Notes under the pieces: generated by a model | Seen by the model: only the letters and a program-made list of their open reading frames with translations | What the model was told of the DNA's origin: nothing | Databases searched by the model: none | Assembly (NCBI GenBank): GCA_963693085.1 | Contig: OY856410.1 | Coordinates: forward strand, 564,051,906-564,115,905 | Source of the DNA: Alisma plantago-aquatica | Taxonomy: Eukaryota > Streptophyta > Magnoliopsida > Alismatales > Alismataceae | DNA length: 64,000 nt | Direction of reading: 5' to 3' | Shown: positions 12,141 through 23,460 of the stretch, in pieces | Layout: each line of letters starts with the position of its first letter | Numbering within the stretch: position 1 is the stretch's first letter | Made by a program: the position numbers and the translations under genes

Positions 12141-12844
12141 GACCAAATCCAATCAAGAATGTGCGGTATATTCATATATGAATTGCTCTCCAGTTCATAT
12201 TTTGCATAAGGAAGAATTTTCTTTCACAAATGATCGCTCCTTTAATGTGATGTTAGCTATGGCTAAGGAAGTCTTTCAAGTGAATAATACAATGTAGATT
12301 CCCAAATTTTCAATATGATGTAATATAAATTCATCAAGTTGAATAACCTAAAATTAGAACAAAACATATAAAGATGAGGATGATACCAAAAGACAAATGT
12401 ATATAGAACAACATTGGGTTCAAGCTCAACTAAAAGAATGAACCTCATGAAGTGTTCCAATAGTGATTGCAAATTTCATTTAAACATCATCATATTCAGA
12501 AAATTTATTTAAATTTTGCATGGAAGGGATTTCAAACTTAGAGATACATTTCATCTACAAATAGATTGTACATAGAAAGAGGGGTAACATATGACCATTC
12601 TCCTAGGAAATTATTGAAGTAACATATCACCATTCCTTTAGGGTAATACATTGTCATACATCTTAATCACAAACAAGGAGTAATATACATTACTTTGAAT
12701 GAAGAAAATTATGAGAAAAGAGAATTTGTGTTGCATTTGAGGTTGAATTGACAATTATGACATAAACAAAAAATATCAAGATAATGCATGACATGTTATA
12801 ACATGTACAAGCATGTGGAAAATATGTCACGACCTAAGAAGCAT

Positions 12845-12892
12845 GGACATGGACATGGACATGGACATGGACATGGACATGGACATGGACAT
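12845..12892 (+). repeat. (GGACAT)8 hexanucleotide array
   Basis: Eight perfect GGACAT units. The equivalent sites in copies 2 and 3 (about 15,553 and 16,893) have only two or three units, so this copy has expanded. Confidence 0.95.
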
Positions 12893-12944
12893 GGACACAG
12901 GAGGGACACGGTCACGGGACACAGTGATTTTAAAAAATATAGGA

Positions 12945-13159
12945 CATGCATATACATATACATATATACATGCATATGCATGTGTATACATATACATATA
13001 TATACACACATATACATATACATACATATACATATACATACATGCATATACATATGTATACATATACATATACATATATACATGCATATGCATATATATG
13101 TGTATACATATACATTTATACATATACATATACACATGCATATGCATGTGTATATGCAC

Positions 13160-13235
<76 letters not shown>
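12945..13235 (+). repeat. CATATA/TACATG low-complexity tract and (TA)n
   Basis: A degenerate run of CATATACATA-type units grades into a pure TA array of about 70 bp. All long frames here (Ile/Tyr/His repeats) are artefacts. Confidence 0.95.
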
Positions 13236-13239
<4 letters not shown>

Positions 13240-13363
13240 GCAAGGGAATAGCCCAGTTGGTAAATTCTGCTGGTCCCTAATGAGGAGACTCGTGTTCGAA
13301 ACCACACGGGCGGTCGGCCTCCGCCACGGGTTATGGGACAGGGGGAGAAATCTTTCTCTCATA

Positions 13364-13366
<3 letters not shown>
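13236..13366 (+). mobile_element. tRNA-derived SINE between TA arrays
   Basis: A unique 130-bp segment between two TA microsatellites begins GCCGGCAAGGGAATAGCCCA. It contains an A box (TAGCCCAGTTGGT, about 13,248) and B box (GTTCGAAACC, 13,294-13,303) at tRNA-like spacing. The tRNA-like head is followed by an unrelated body, as in plant SINEs. No clear target duplication is visible because the flanks are TA repeats; a TA array also follows it (13,367-13,426). Confidence 0.7.
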
Positions 13367-13426
<60 letters not shown>

Positions 13427-13428
<2 letters not shown>

Positions 13429-13901
13429 TATCCAACTTTTATTGAACTAGAAACTATGATCTTCACATTCAAAGAGATGTACTATCCAACTTTTATTGGG
13501 AGAACCAAATAAGGATTACAACACTTTTATATTAAGCGGGCATGTTCGAGGCATGTTCGCCATGTGTCCAAGCATACTTGTCAAGGCGCGTGCCTAGGCG
13601 TCAAGGCACCCCAGGGCTGCACCTAGGCGAGGACACCTTGCTTATAATGCTACAGTATATATATATATATGCTATCCAACTTTTATTGAACTAGAAACTA
13701 TGATCTTCACATTCAAAGAGATGTACTATCCAACTTTTATTGGGAGAACCAAATAAGGATTACAACACTTTTATATTAAGCGGGCATGTTCGAGGCATGT
13801 TCGCCATGTGTCCAAGCATACTTGTCAAGGCGCGTGCCTAGGCGTCAAGGCACCCCAGGGCTGCGCCTAGGCGAGGACACCTTGCTTATAATGCTACAGT
13901 A
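13427..13901 (+). repeat. 244-bp tandem duplication spanning the end of a hAT-like element
   Basis: GCTATCCAACTTTTATTG at 13427 recurs at 13671, and the two copies are almost identical through GCTACAGTA. The unit joins CACTA-interior sequence to the first part of the hAT-like element, so it arose after that insertion, probably with the TA tract as the slippage point. Confidence 0.9.
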
Positions 13902-14530
13902 ACCTAATTTTGTGGGTTTGGTTGTATATTCACTTATTTTAATGTTTGATATGGCTACACCAATTCTCAAAATTAATAGTGCTACCTATTTTATGTGCCA
14001 AATATCACTTTTTAATTGGATCTAATACTCTTTTTTGGGTTTGACTAGATCTAATACTCTTTTCGTTTGATTGGATCTAATACTCTTAATACACATTTGA
14101 TTTTTCTTAGTTTGCACCTTCAATTCAGATTGTACTAAGTAGCTATGCTATGAAGGATAGTGATTACATTGCTTAATATTTGTAGCTATGTATGACAACA
14201 AATATATATTTATATGTTGATCACTCTTACATTCTTTACAATAATTCTTTTTGTGTCCTTGACATTATTTTCAAATGATAATATATTAGAAATGTAATTG
14301 GTTATTTTTTCATACAATAAAATATATATATATATATATATATGGAGAGATCGACTATAAATATGTAGATAACCACATATATAACTACACAATGTGTGTA
14401 TATGAGTGGGTAAAAACCATGACACATGTATATATACATAAAATATTATTTATAAAGGTCGCCTAGGCAACGCCTAGGCGCAAGGCATCCAGCCCCAACG
14501 CCATGTCACCTTGCCGCCTTAATAAGTATG
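13817..14530. mobile_element. Non-autonomous hAT-like element, 714 bp
   Basis: The ends are imperfect inverted repeats: CATACTTGTCAAGGCG on the left and, read on minus, CATACTTATTAAGGCG on the right. A perfect 8-bp duplication, TGTCCAAG, flanks it (13809-13816 and 14531-14538). The related uninterrupted sequence near 11,283 shows the empty site. Both ends are rich in GCCTAGGCG motifs; the middle is AT-rich with no coding. An 8-bp duplication plus CA-starting ends fits hAT. Confidence 0.8.
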
Positions 14531-14759
14531 TGTCCAAGTATGTCCATGTCAGAAACGTATCAGACATAGAAACAAAAATCTGCGGGAAATGTTTATCCTT
14601 CATAGATCGTATGATTTTAAATTTCTACTATTGATCTGAAAATGTGAAAGCATGCATCTTTTTGTGATAACTTATCATAAGACTTAGTATACAATACATG
14701 TACAAATGATAAAGATAGAAATGAATTTATGTTTTATATATTTATTATGAATAGATGAA

Positions 14760-16075
14760 AAATACTTACATTCACATATTCAATATGTATAAATGAAGGG
14801 CACTTACTTTGTTTGATTTTTTTTGCACCAAAGAAATGAGGTGACCATAGAAGTGAAGAATGTATAGAAGAAGACAACCATATATAGTCCAGTCCCACAA
14901 GTACATGCCACATATCATGTGAATATCAATTTTCATCATTTAATAATAAAAGAGAACCTGCAAAAGAAAGTTCAATGAATTAGAAACACTATACATGAAA
15001 TGCACAAATCTCCAGATGTGCGTCAGACACATAAATCTGAATGTGCAACAGACACATATCTCTGGATGTGCAACGAACACATTTTCCGCATGTGCTACGG
15101 GGTATATTTTCCATATGCTCACTCGAAAACCAAAATAGCATATACATTGTGCGTTGAAAAACAAAACGACACCCGTTTAGAAGTTTAGGGGATAGGGAGG
15201 GGTTTCCAAGAAGTGTTTCAGTACAAGACTCCACTTGGTATTTTTCCATGTAAAATCATCAAAAAAAATCTGAAAATACAAAGAAGCATATGAACATATA
15301 GTGAAAGTAACTATGAATCAATATATACTAAAGAAAAAAAATTAGTTAGTTCATGTTTGAAAACTTACTTATTTGTACTCATTAACTAACATGATCGTAA
15401 TCCACTTTGACTCCTCCAATATCATTGAAAAGTGATCTTGTCAATTTCTACATAATTAAAATATAGTTGTCAACACTACATTAATATTCAAAAAACAAAG
15501 ATGCTCTAAACTTGTACAAGCATGTGGAAAATATGTCACGACCTAAGAAGCATGGACATCGACATGGACACGGGAGGGAAACGGTCACGGGACATAGTGA
15601 TTTTAAAAAATATAAGACACGAACATGGCATACACATTTAAAAAATATAGGACACGAACATGATATACACATTTATACACTTCCTAGAGGTGGTCAGTTC
15701 TTTGAGAAGTTGTTGCTCGGGGATGTCAGTTCATTGTCCAAAGAGAAAGAGGTTTCCCTAGTAGATGGTCATTGCAAAGTTAACAGGTCTAGCCAGAGTT
15801 ATTGTGTGTTGATGGGGGCGAGATGGATTGGAGGTGTGTGAGAAGGACTGTAAGTTGATGAGTGTGAGCAGGATCGTAAGTGGGTGGGGGTTCACATACC
15901 AACAGTTATAAAAGTGAGATTTGTTCTGGACATCTAAAGATGTGACTTCTAATATAGTGTATACAAGCCATAGGTACAACCAAGTAGTTCAACATAAGAT
16001 TATTTGCATGTATGAGTACTCAATATAAATTGTAAGATATAATTTGTATGCTTACTATAAATTGTCAAATCTATT
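14760..16075 (+). repeat. Internal CACTA module, copy 2
   Basis: Closely matches 16,080-17,180 with an offset of about 1342 bp (for example GAAATGCACAAATCTCC at about 14,996 against 16,338). It includes the ATGTCACGACCTAAGAAGCA tail and a stretch translating as LPRGGQFFEKLLLGDVSSLS, which is conserved between the copies and may derive from a captured gene I do not recognise. Confidence 0.8.
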
Positions 16076-16079
16076 TTAT

Positions 16080-17180
16080 ATATCTATTATGAATAGATGA
16101 AAAATACTTACATTCACATATTTAATATGTATAAATGAAAGGAACTTACTTTGTTTGATTTTTTTTGCACCAAAGAAATGAGGTGACCATAGAAGTAAAG
16201 AACGTATAGAAGAAGACAACCATATATAGTGCAGTCCCACAAGTGCATGCCACATATCATGTGAATATCAATACTCATCATTTAACAATAAAAGAGAACC
16301 TGCAAAAGAAAGTTCAATGAATTAGAAACACTATACATGAAATGCACATATCTCCGGATGTGCGTCGGACACATAAAGCCGAATGTACAACGGACACATA
16401 TCTCCGGATGTGCAACGGACACATTTTCCGCATGTGCTACGGGGCATATTTTCCATATGCTCACTCGAAAACCAAAACAGCATATACATTGTGCGTTGAA
16501 AAACAAAACGACATCCGTTTAGAAGTTTAGGGGATAGGGAGGGGTTTCCAAGAAGTGTTTCAGTACAAGACTCGACTTGGTCTTTTTCCATGTAAAATCA
16601 TAAACAAAACCTAAAAATGCAAAGAAGCATATGAACATATAGTGAAAGTAACTATGAATCAATATATACTAAAGAAAAAAAATTAGTTACTTAATGTTTG
16701 AAAACTTACTTATTTGTAATCATTAACTAACATGATCGTAATCCACTTTGACTCCTCCAATATCATTGAAAAGTGATCTTGTCAATTTCTACATAATTAA
16801 AATATAGTTGTCAACACTACATTAATATACAAAAATCAAAGATGTTTTAAACTTATACAAGCATGTGGAAAATATGTCACGACCTAAGAAGCATGGACAT
16901 GGACATGGACATAGGAGGGAAACGGTCACGGGACACAGTGATTTTAAAAAATATAAGACACGAACACGACATACACATTTAAAAAATATTGGACACGAAC
17001 ACGGCATACACATTTATACACTTCCCAGAGGTGGTCAGTTCTTTGAGAAGTTACTGCTCAGGGATGTCAGTTCGTTGTCCAAAGAGAAAGAGGTTGCCCT
17101 AGTAGATGGTCATTGTAAAGTTAACAGGTATAGCGAGAGTTATTGTGTGTTGATGGGAGCGAGAGTTATTGTGTGTTAAT
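16080..17180 (+). repeat. Internal CACTA module, copy 3
   Basis: Second full copy of the module. It carries three rather than eight GGACAT-type units and the same LPRGGQFFEKLLLRDVSSLS translation. Low divergence from copy 2 points to a recent duplication. Confidence 0.8.
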
Positions 17181-17364
17181 AGGTATAGCCAGAGTTATTG
17201 TTGTCAAATATAAAAGTCATTTTCATACATGTTCTTTGTTTTTACTTTGAACATGACTAGTAATCTTCTCAAAATTATGTTTAGTCAAAGGAAATAATAT
17301 TCATAAGATATATAAATAAATGATAGCATACCAGTTCACAGACCAACCAATTGAATCGCACTAC

Positions 17365-17465
17365 CTTCCCAACTTGGCACAATGCGCTGAAGAAATTTTC
17401 TTCCTCCTGGCGTGTCCAAGAAGCCCACTGGCAGGTTGGTTTTTTTGCTATGAGCATTTTCCATT
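17365..17465 (-). pseudogene. Captured exon of a SANT-domain gene (TKI1-like)
   Basis: On the minus strand the segment encodes WTRQEEENFFSALCQVGK, the start of the SANT domain found in TSL-kinase interacting protein 1-like plant proteins, as I recall that family. Translation stops making sense exactly at a GT following GGGAAG (17364 downward), as expected for an exon-intron boundary. A stop lies just upstream of the reading. Only one exon plus some intron seems to be present, so this is a captured host-gene fragment inside the CACTA element, not a gene. The host assignment is from memory of the motif. Confidence 0.6.
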
Positions 17466-17619
17466 AGTTGTTGTAAACATGTTGTGTTTGACCATTAACT
17501 TGAAATAGAAATGAAGAGGCTGAACCTGGCTTGTCAGGACTTTTAGCAATGGTAGGGAGTGGAACATCATGATCATCTTAGCACACCCGCTGGGTAGAAC
17601 AATGGCGCTGCCAATGCCC

Positions 17620-18690
17620 ACTTTTTAAGTTGTGCAAGCATGTGTCTCATGGGACATGGAAGCCCCGCCGTCGACACCGGGAAGACTCATCGGTGGACGG
17701 GTGGTCACCTGTAGAGGAAGAAGGTCGGGCCCCGATCCCATCTGGCCCAACCGTCGAGATTACCGCCAGTAAGGGGACGCAAAGAGTCTCGACCCAAAAG
17801 AAACCCCCATTGTCCTCTCAGATATCCCCCGAAACTTCGCAACCATGTGGCTCAACAACATGACCCTGATCTGGTATTTTGGGAAAAACGTCAAGCATCT
17901 TATAGGCATCATCCACCATATGTATCACCTTCACCTCCTTGTTCCAAATCAAGGCCACCTGGTCTGTGAAACCGAGTGCCACATTCCCCTCAAGCTCCTC
18001 AACCTCATCCGGGATTCCCTCCATCTCACATCTTCTTCCTCCATCTACAACATGGGAAGGAGGGGAATTGCCATCCTTACCCAGATCATGGGATTCACTC
18101 CGCTCTACAGAACCATCCTGACCACCATCGTCCTCTGATATTTCTACAAACAAGTCGCCATGGGGCTGTGTTCCCGACCCCAACCCGCCCCGATTAACCT
18201 TCCAAGCTAAGAAGCTAGCACGGAAGGCCGAGATGGACGTAGAGCTGTGGGAAGGTGTAGAAAGGAGGTGTCGGAGAAGGGGGACCATGTCCCCAGGTGA
18301 ACTTCTCCCCACACCGTCGCCGCTTCTGTCCAGTTCACAGCCCCTCCAAGTCCTCCTGCTAGCGTGCTCCCGCTATCCTCCGTGCCTGGTGGATTTCCTC
18401 CGCCGCAAAGCCGAATCAGCATCGACCAACACCTACACAGATGCCCGAGCGAGGGAGATTGGGTCGAAGGGTTCGTCCTCCACGCACCACACTTTCTCCG
18501 CCGTTGGAGTCCTTCGTGGGCGGGAGGGATGAGTCGGCGGAATGGGGCACCGCGCCACCGGTCCTCAGCGAACCCAGCCGAAACGCATCGCCGCCAGTCC
18601 GATGGAGGAGGAGTGATCTTGACGGAAGGGGTCCCCTGGAGCCCGCGCAAACACTGCCGCCATCTAGCTAGGGCAGGGTTGCAATAGAAG
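17620..18690. other. GC-rich block of unknown origin in the CACTA element
   Basis: About 1.07 kb, sharply richer in GC than its surroundings, with overlapping long frames on both strands. The longest is 164 codons on minus (17,818-18,312), followed upstream by a 147-codon frame in another phase. Composition and openness suggest captured genic sequence, possibly from the same capture as the neighbouring SANT exon. I recognise no domain and call no gene. Confidence 0.5.
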
Positions 18691-18869
18691 AAAAATTAAT
18701 GTGTTGTTTCCATCCTGCGCTCCTCTGTATCCATATTTAAAAAAAAGGAAGAAATGATCTCGTGAATCGTTGTAAAATACACATATGTAATCTGTGATAT
18801 TTTTATGCAAAATATATACTTTAGAAATGGTGTTTATTGGGTTTAAATGAAAAGAGGATAAGAGTTTTA

Positions 18870-19015
18870 ATGGCGGAAAGGTAGTACAATTAGCGTCAAG
18901 AGATTATTTTGGTCGTTATTGACTATGTCGGTAACGACAAGAATTTTTTTTTGTCGCGTTTGATATAGTTATTACGACGAGAAAATAATGTGGTCGTAAA
19001 TCTTGACGTTAATAT
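18870..19015. repeat. Right subterminal repeats of the CACTA element
   Basis: Copies of GTCGTTA / TTACGACGA-type motifs in both orientations, mirroring the left end. Shorter than the left array. Confidence 0.75.
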
Positions 19016-19032
19016 ACCAGTTTCTTGTAGTG

Positions 19033-19557
19033 GATCCCATCCCCACTCCTACTAATACCATTGGTCCTGATCCCACACCCACTCCTACTCATACATATAC
19101 CACTCAGCCTGAGCCCATTCCGACTGCTATTGAACCCATTCCCCCTTCTCGATTCATGGGATGGGGACCGACAATACTATAATTTTTAGGAATTGGTACA
19201 TCTGTTTCATACATCACCCCACCTCCTCCACCCGCAGTCTACTATGGAGCATGTTCTTCTTCTATCCCATACACTCCAGTCCCACCACTAGTTATTCATG
19301 AGAGTCAACCACCATCTTTTACTACATACTCACTGACTCCGTTCGATTACCCATTTTGCACCTTATCAGAGGCTCCACGTTCTATTTTTCAGAGACCCCT
19401 CACCCCACCTCCACATTTCCATTTATATCCTAGCACTCGTCAGCCTACTGCTATACAGTTGTTTCCCATTGAGACGTCTTCAGATGAGATCTCTATTCAG
19501 GAGTCAGTGATATAGAGAGGTGGGTGAGGGCGATGTGGGCGTGGAGGATGTGCTTAG
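19033..19557 (+). pseudogene. Plant mobile domain gene, piece 4 of 4 (proline-rich tail)
   Basis: Immediately after the CACTA end the frame continues with a Pro/Thr-rich stretch (PIPTPTNTIGPDPTPTPT), then a tail with SPPP-like blocks such as PSFTTYSLTPFDYPF, RPLTPPPHFHLYP and PIETSSDEISIQESVI. It ends in a Gly/Arg segment before TAG at 19555-19557. A Pro-rich tail ending in basic/Gly residues is common in transposon-borne PMD proteins. An internal TAG near 19,514 lies where CAG would be in frame. Bases 19,558-19,957 after it are AT-rich with no feature I can support. Confidence 0.55.
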
Positions 19558-19958
19558 TTTATTACATGTTGTACTCTTTTGTATATATGCCTTTGTGAAG
19601 GCGTTTATCTAGTTTGTATTTGGATATATCATATATGTCCACCACCCATGGTTTATATATGTGGTTGTTGATTGATGAGTATTTTGGTTTATGATATCAT
19701 ATGGATCTAAAAATTAAATGTATTTTTTCTCTTCTTGTAGTTCATTTTCTAACCTTAATTTTAATCGATATCTTATGTTTTTGGATTAATTTCTTCTTAT
19801 CTAATCAAGTAATATTCATGAATTACTGGTTGCAATAACACTTCTATAATCTGTATGTATGCTTAAAGATATTCAAATTTACACATTTATAATAATTGGA
19901 CATATCGTATACTCAAAAATACAAGTGAACTATTTGTAAATGTACAAATATAACATAT

Positions 19959-21543
19959 TGATGCGATGATTTTGAGTCACATTTATAGACCTGTTTGATA
20001 TGTGTTTTATGCTTTTATTAGTCATTTTTATGGTTAATGTTGCATAATTCATCCACTTTGGTCTTTGCTACTATTTTATGTCAAATCCCCTTTATTTCAT
20101 CATTTTGAGCATTAATTGTCAAAATATTATTATTTGTGTGAATTTATGTGGTTTCGTGTTTGAATTTTAGAGAAAACAAGTATCTGCTTCCGTCGATACC
20201 ATCGACGGAAGTCGATACCATCAACCGGACCACAGGTTGCCAGCCGCGAGTATCAGCAAAGAGTTGATACTATCGACAGGGATGTCGATGGTATCGAGCT
20301 ACCATCAGGTTGCTGGTGAGGAAGCAGTTACCATCGACGCACGGAGGCTACATCGACGCAAAATGACAAAACCATCGCTACAGGTTCGTCGATTCCATCG
20401 ACCCGCGTCGATGGTATCGAGATTACATCAGGCGCTCAGACAAAAGAAAGAAGGGTTGCCACAACCATACTGAGTCGATATCGTCGACTCGCGTCGACGA
20501 TATCGACACCGTAAGATATGTGTTTGCTTTGGAATGATCTTAATCGGACGACCGTGGTTAATTAGCAACCTAATGAGGGAGATACCTAATGACGGCCGCC
20601 CGGGCGTGAGGGAGATCTCATTAGCCATTGTACGAGTACCAAGGAGCAGTAGAGAGGAGAACGGAGGCCAGAAGCTCATACCAGTTGATTTGGACACCGA
20701 AGAAGACGAATTCCACCGGAAGGCGGGAGAGAACGTGTTCTACGCGGAGGATCAACCAGTTCTTCTCCGTTCAGGGGTTTCACCTCTCATTTCACGTTTT
20801 TCATATGATTTCCCCTATCTCTACGATGTACTTGTTTGAGATGAACATGCGGGGCTAATCCCCTTCGTCTTTAGGACCGGGAGTAGCCTGGGAATTCATT
20901 GTATGACAATTTTATAATAGTAATTCATATTTTATCTCCTAAATCCGTGGTATGATTTCGTTTTCTCAATATATTGTTATGCTTGATCACCATAATAATA
21001 ACCTAATGCCCTTAATCACTTTGAAAGAAGGATTAACGGCTGAAAAGAGATGGAATTCACATTAATCGACAAATCCCTTGAACAAGGTGGTGTAAAATTA
21101 ATGGTGGATACTGAGAGATCGTTCATAATGCACCTAGTTTAGGGTATAGGTTACTACGACGGTGGAACCGACCTAGACTTAGGTAGTGAATTGCACCACG
21201 ACAGTGGGCAATTCTATTTTCAGGCCACTACCCAGATAGAGAGATAAAATTGAGGCATTATATAAAATCTAATACAATGAAAACTCACAGTGAAACCGCA
21301 TTCCTAAAGATACCCTTTTGAATTGATTAAATCAACATTTAATCAATCGTTTGTTTTGTTTTGTTTTTATTTTATTTTAATTTCAACAACAACTCTCAAC
21401 TTGTTAATCGGCTTAGCTAATCGCGAGTAGTTAGTAGGAGTCCCCTACGATTGCACGTATCCCTGAGTTTGACTCGGGCCTCACAAAGGCATGTACTACT
21501 CGACGCGTTCACTTGCATTTCTACGCACAGTAAAATTGCGTCA
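19959..21543 (+). repeat. Left LTR of Athila element, 1585 bp
   Basis: Matches 31281-32890 almost throughout. Main differences: a deletion of about 23 bp near 20,328 relative to the right LTR, which removes one full dyad, and paired changes at 20474-20507. Dyad motifs cluster at 20,192-20,507. Confidence 0.95.
20192..20507. repeat. Array of 15-bp dyads in the left LTR
   Basis: Eight full-length copies of GTCGATACCATCGAC-type sites or their complement (20192, 20211, 20263, 20284, 20388, 20407, 20474, 20493), plus partial ones. Several are paired head to head as hairpins. The last pair has a 15-bp perfect stem with a TCGC loop. Confidence 0.9.
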
Positions 21544-21549
21544 AGTTTT

Positions 21550-21568
21550 TGGCACCGTTGCCGGGGAT
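21550..21568 (+). promoter_or_regulatory. Primer-binding site, tRNA-Asp type
   Basis: TGGCACCGTTGCCGGGGA begins 6 bp after the LTR. It matches the complement of the 3' end of plant tRNA-Asp (expected TGGCGCCGTTGCCGGGGA) with one mismatch. Athila elements commonly use this primer. Confidence 0.85.
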
Positions 21569-21728
21569 ACGGCAATTTGTTGGCACTTCGAGTGCTGTGA
21601 GCGGCCACTCTAGGCCACCTTTTTATTTTTTTGTTTATCCATTCCAAAAATTCATAATCTATTTTCTAAATATTTTCAATCATCAAGCACTGTACTAAAT
21701 TTAATCTTTCTATTTTCAGGTACTGTGC

Positions 21729-23460
21729 ATGGTGCAGACGCGTAATACTGACTACGCAGGTTGCACACCAGAGGTTCCGCTACCGGGACCAGAAGACGAG
21801 GAAAGCCACAATCAAGACCAGTTAGAAGAAACAGAGTCAGAACCTGAACAAGAAGAGATGGATGAGCCACAGACAATATGGGAGAAGATCAAGGCTTCTT
21901 CTGCATCCGCGTCAAAAGGGCCTATAAAGAAGCAAGCAATCAACATACCTACCTATAAGATTGATCCGGCTTTGATAAATCTAGTGAAGTCCAATGCTTT
22001 TCATGGGCTCAAGAATGAGGACCCCGTCGCGCACATAAGACAGTTTGTTGAGAACTGTGACATGGTTAAAATCGACAGGTTTCCACAGGATGCACTTTAT
22101 CTTAAGCTTTTCCCGAGTTCATTGGCAGGAGCCGTGCAAGAATAGCTACACAATTTAGATGATGAGTTTGTGGAGTCCTGGGACCATATGGTGGAGGCTT
22201 TCTTTGAGAGGTTCTTTCCTCCTGAGAAGACCAACGACATGATCAGGAAGATCCATAACTTTACCCAACATGCAGGTGAGACATATTCTGAGACCTGGGA
22301 GAGGTTTCAAGTCATGCTGAGACGGTGCACGCATCACGGGCTGGATAAAGAAACACAAGTAAAGATCTTCTATTTTGCTCTCTCCGAGCACGATAGGAGC
22401 AACCTTGATTTAGCTGGGTCAGGATTCTTTTTGAACAACATGGACACCAGGTGTTGGGAGATATTAAAGAACATGGCTAGGAAACAATCATGGGGCAAAA
22501 GAGGCGCCGTGGAGTAGGTCCGAGCAGTAGGAGAATCTAAGGCAATAAAAGAACTGAATGAGAAGATGGATCTTCTCGCAAAGAAATTGCTTGCAAAGGA
22601 GGATACTGAGTCTGAGGACGAGGCTCAAGTGAAATTTATGAGGCAGCAGCCAGGTTACAGGAACAATGACTACACATGGAGAAAAGACAAGAAGTTCTCG
22701 TGGAAGGATCCAAACAATTTTCTACAGGATCCAGATGCCAAACCCCAGCCAGTAGTAGAGGATAAGAGAACAGGGTTGCTCAATCAGGTGATAAAGCAAA
22801 ATCAAGAACTCATGACTACGTTCGGCTAGCAAATTAAACAGCAAGGGGAGTTTATGAATCAGTTTGGGCAAACACTGCAGAGCCATGGGGCGCAAATGAG
22901 GACCATTGAGACATCTATGGCACAGATGGCAGTAGAGATAGCCAGTTTGAAGAAACCGGCACATCCAGGTTTTCTGGGAAACACCAATGTTCCAGGGGGA
23001 AACCAGCAGGCAAATGCCATCTTGCTAAGAAGCGGCAAGAAATTGTTAAATCCAAGGGCCGAGGAGACAAGCACACCACAAGCTGAAGTAGAAGGTGAAG
23101 CCAATGAGGAGCTGCCCGCACCGGTCACAGATCCAGTCAATGACACAGTTTTGGATTATACTGAAGACTCGATTGTAGAGGAGGAAGGACCTCAGAAAAA
23201 TACACCCTATGTTCCACCGCATCAAAGGGTACAAGTGGTCCCGGTCCCGTATCCAAACAGTGCTAAGGCAAGGAAGGTAGATGTGCAATTTAAGAAGTTC
23301 TTAGACAGTTTTAGGAAGCTTTCAGTCAATATTCCTCTATTGGAAGCCATTGAGCAAATCCTGTCTTACGGGAAATTTCTAAAGGACATCATTACCAAGA
23401 AGAGGAAAATTCCAGATACAGAGGTTTTCGTGCAGATCCAGGCTAATTTAACATTTCTTT
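21729..23460 (+). pseudogene. gag: Athila gag polyprotein, inactivated
   Basis: One continuous frame from ATG 21729, interrupted only by TAG codons at 22143, 22515 and 22827. It starts with an acidic N-terminus, has the retrotransposon gag core (AFHGLKNEDPVAHIRQFVE, then ESWDHMVEAFFERFFPPEKT), and a C-terminal part with a coiled-coil-like MAQMAVEIASLKK region and the NAILLRSGK block typical of Athila gag. Gag forms the virus-like particle. The stop at 22143 falls where the family has tryptophan; 22827 fits a glutamine codon. Near 23,450 a short deletion removes the end of gag and shifts the frame into protease. Confidence 0.9.

Larger units (their letters stand above)
10195..19032. mobile_element. 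Non-autonomous CACTA (En/Spm-like) element, 8838 bp
   Basis: The left end reads CACTACAGGAAAACTTAG and the right end, on the minus strand, CACTACAAGAAACTGGTA, the hallmark CACTA termini. The 3-bp target duplication GAT lies at 10192-10194 and 19033-19035. Both ends carry subterminal arrays of GTCGTTA and TAACGAC motifs. No TNP2-type transposase is detectable inside, so it must have been mobilised in trans. The interior holds repeated modules, microsatellites, a hAT-like insertion, a SINE and a captured gene fragment. Removing it joins PMD pieces 3 and 4. Confidence 0.9.

Noticed and set aside
12788..13450. Long His/Tyr/Ile-rich open frames on both strands
   Set aside because: They are translations of GGACAT hexamers and CATATA/TA microsatellites; every frame is open because the repeat lacks stops.
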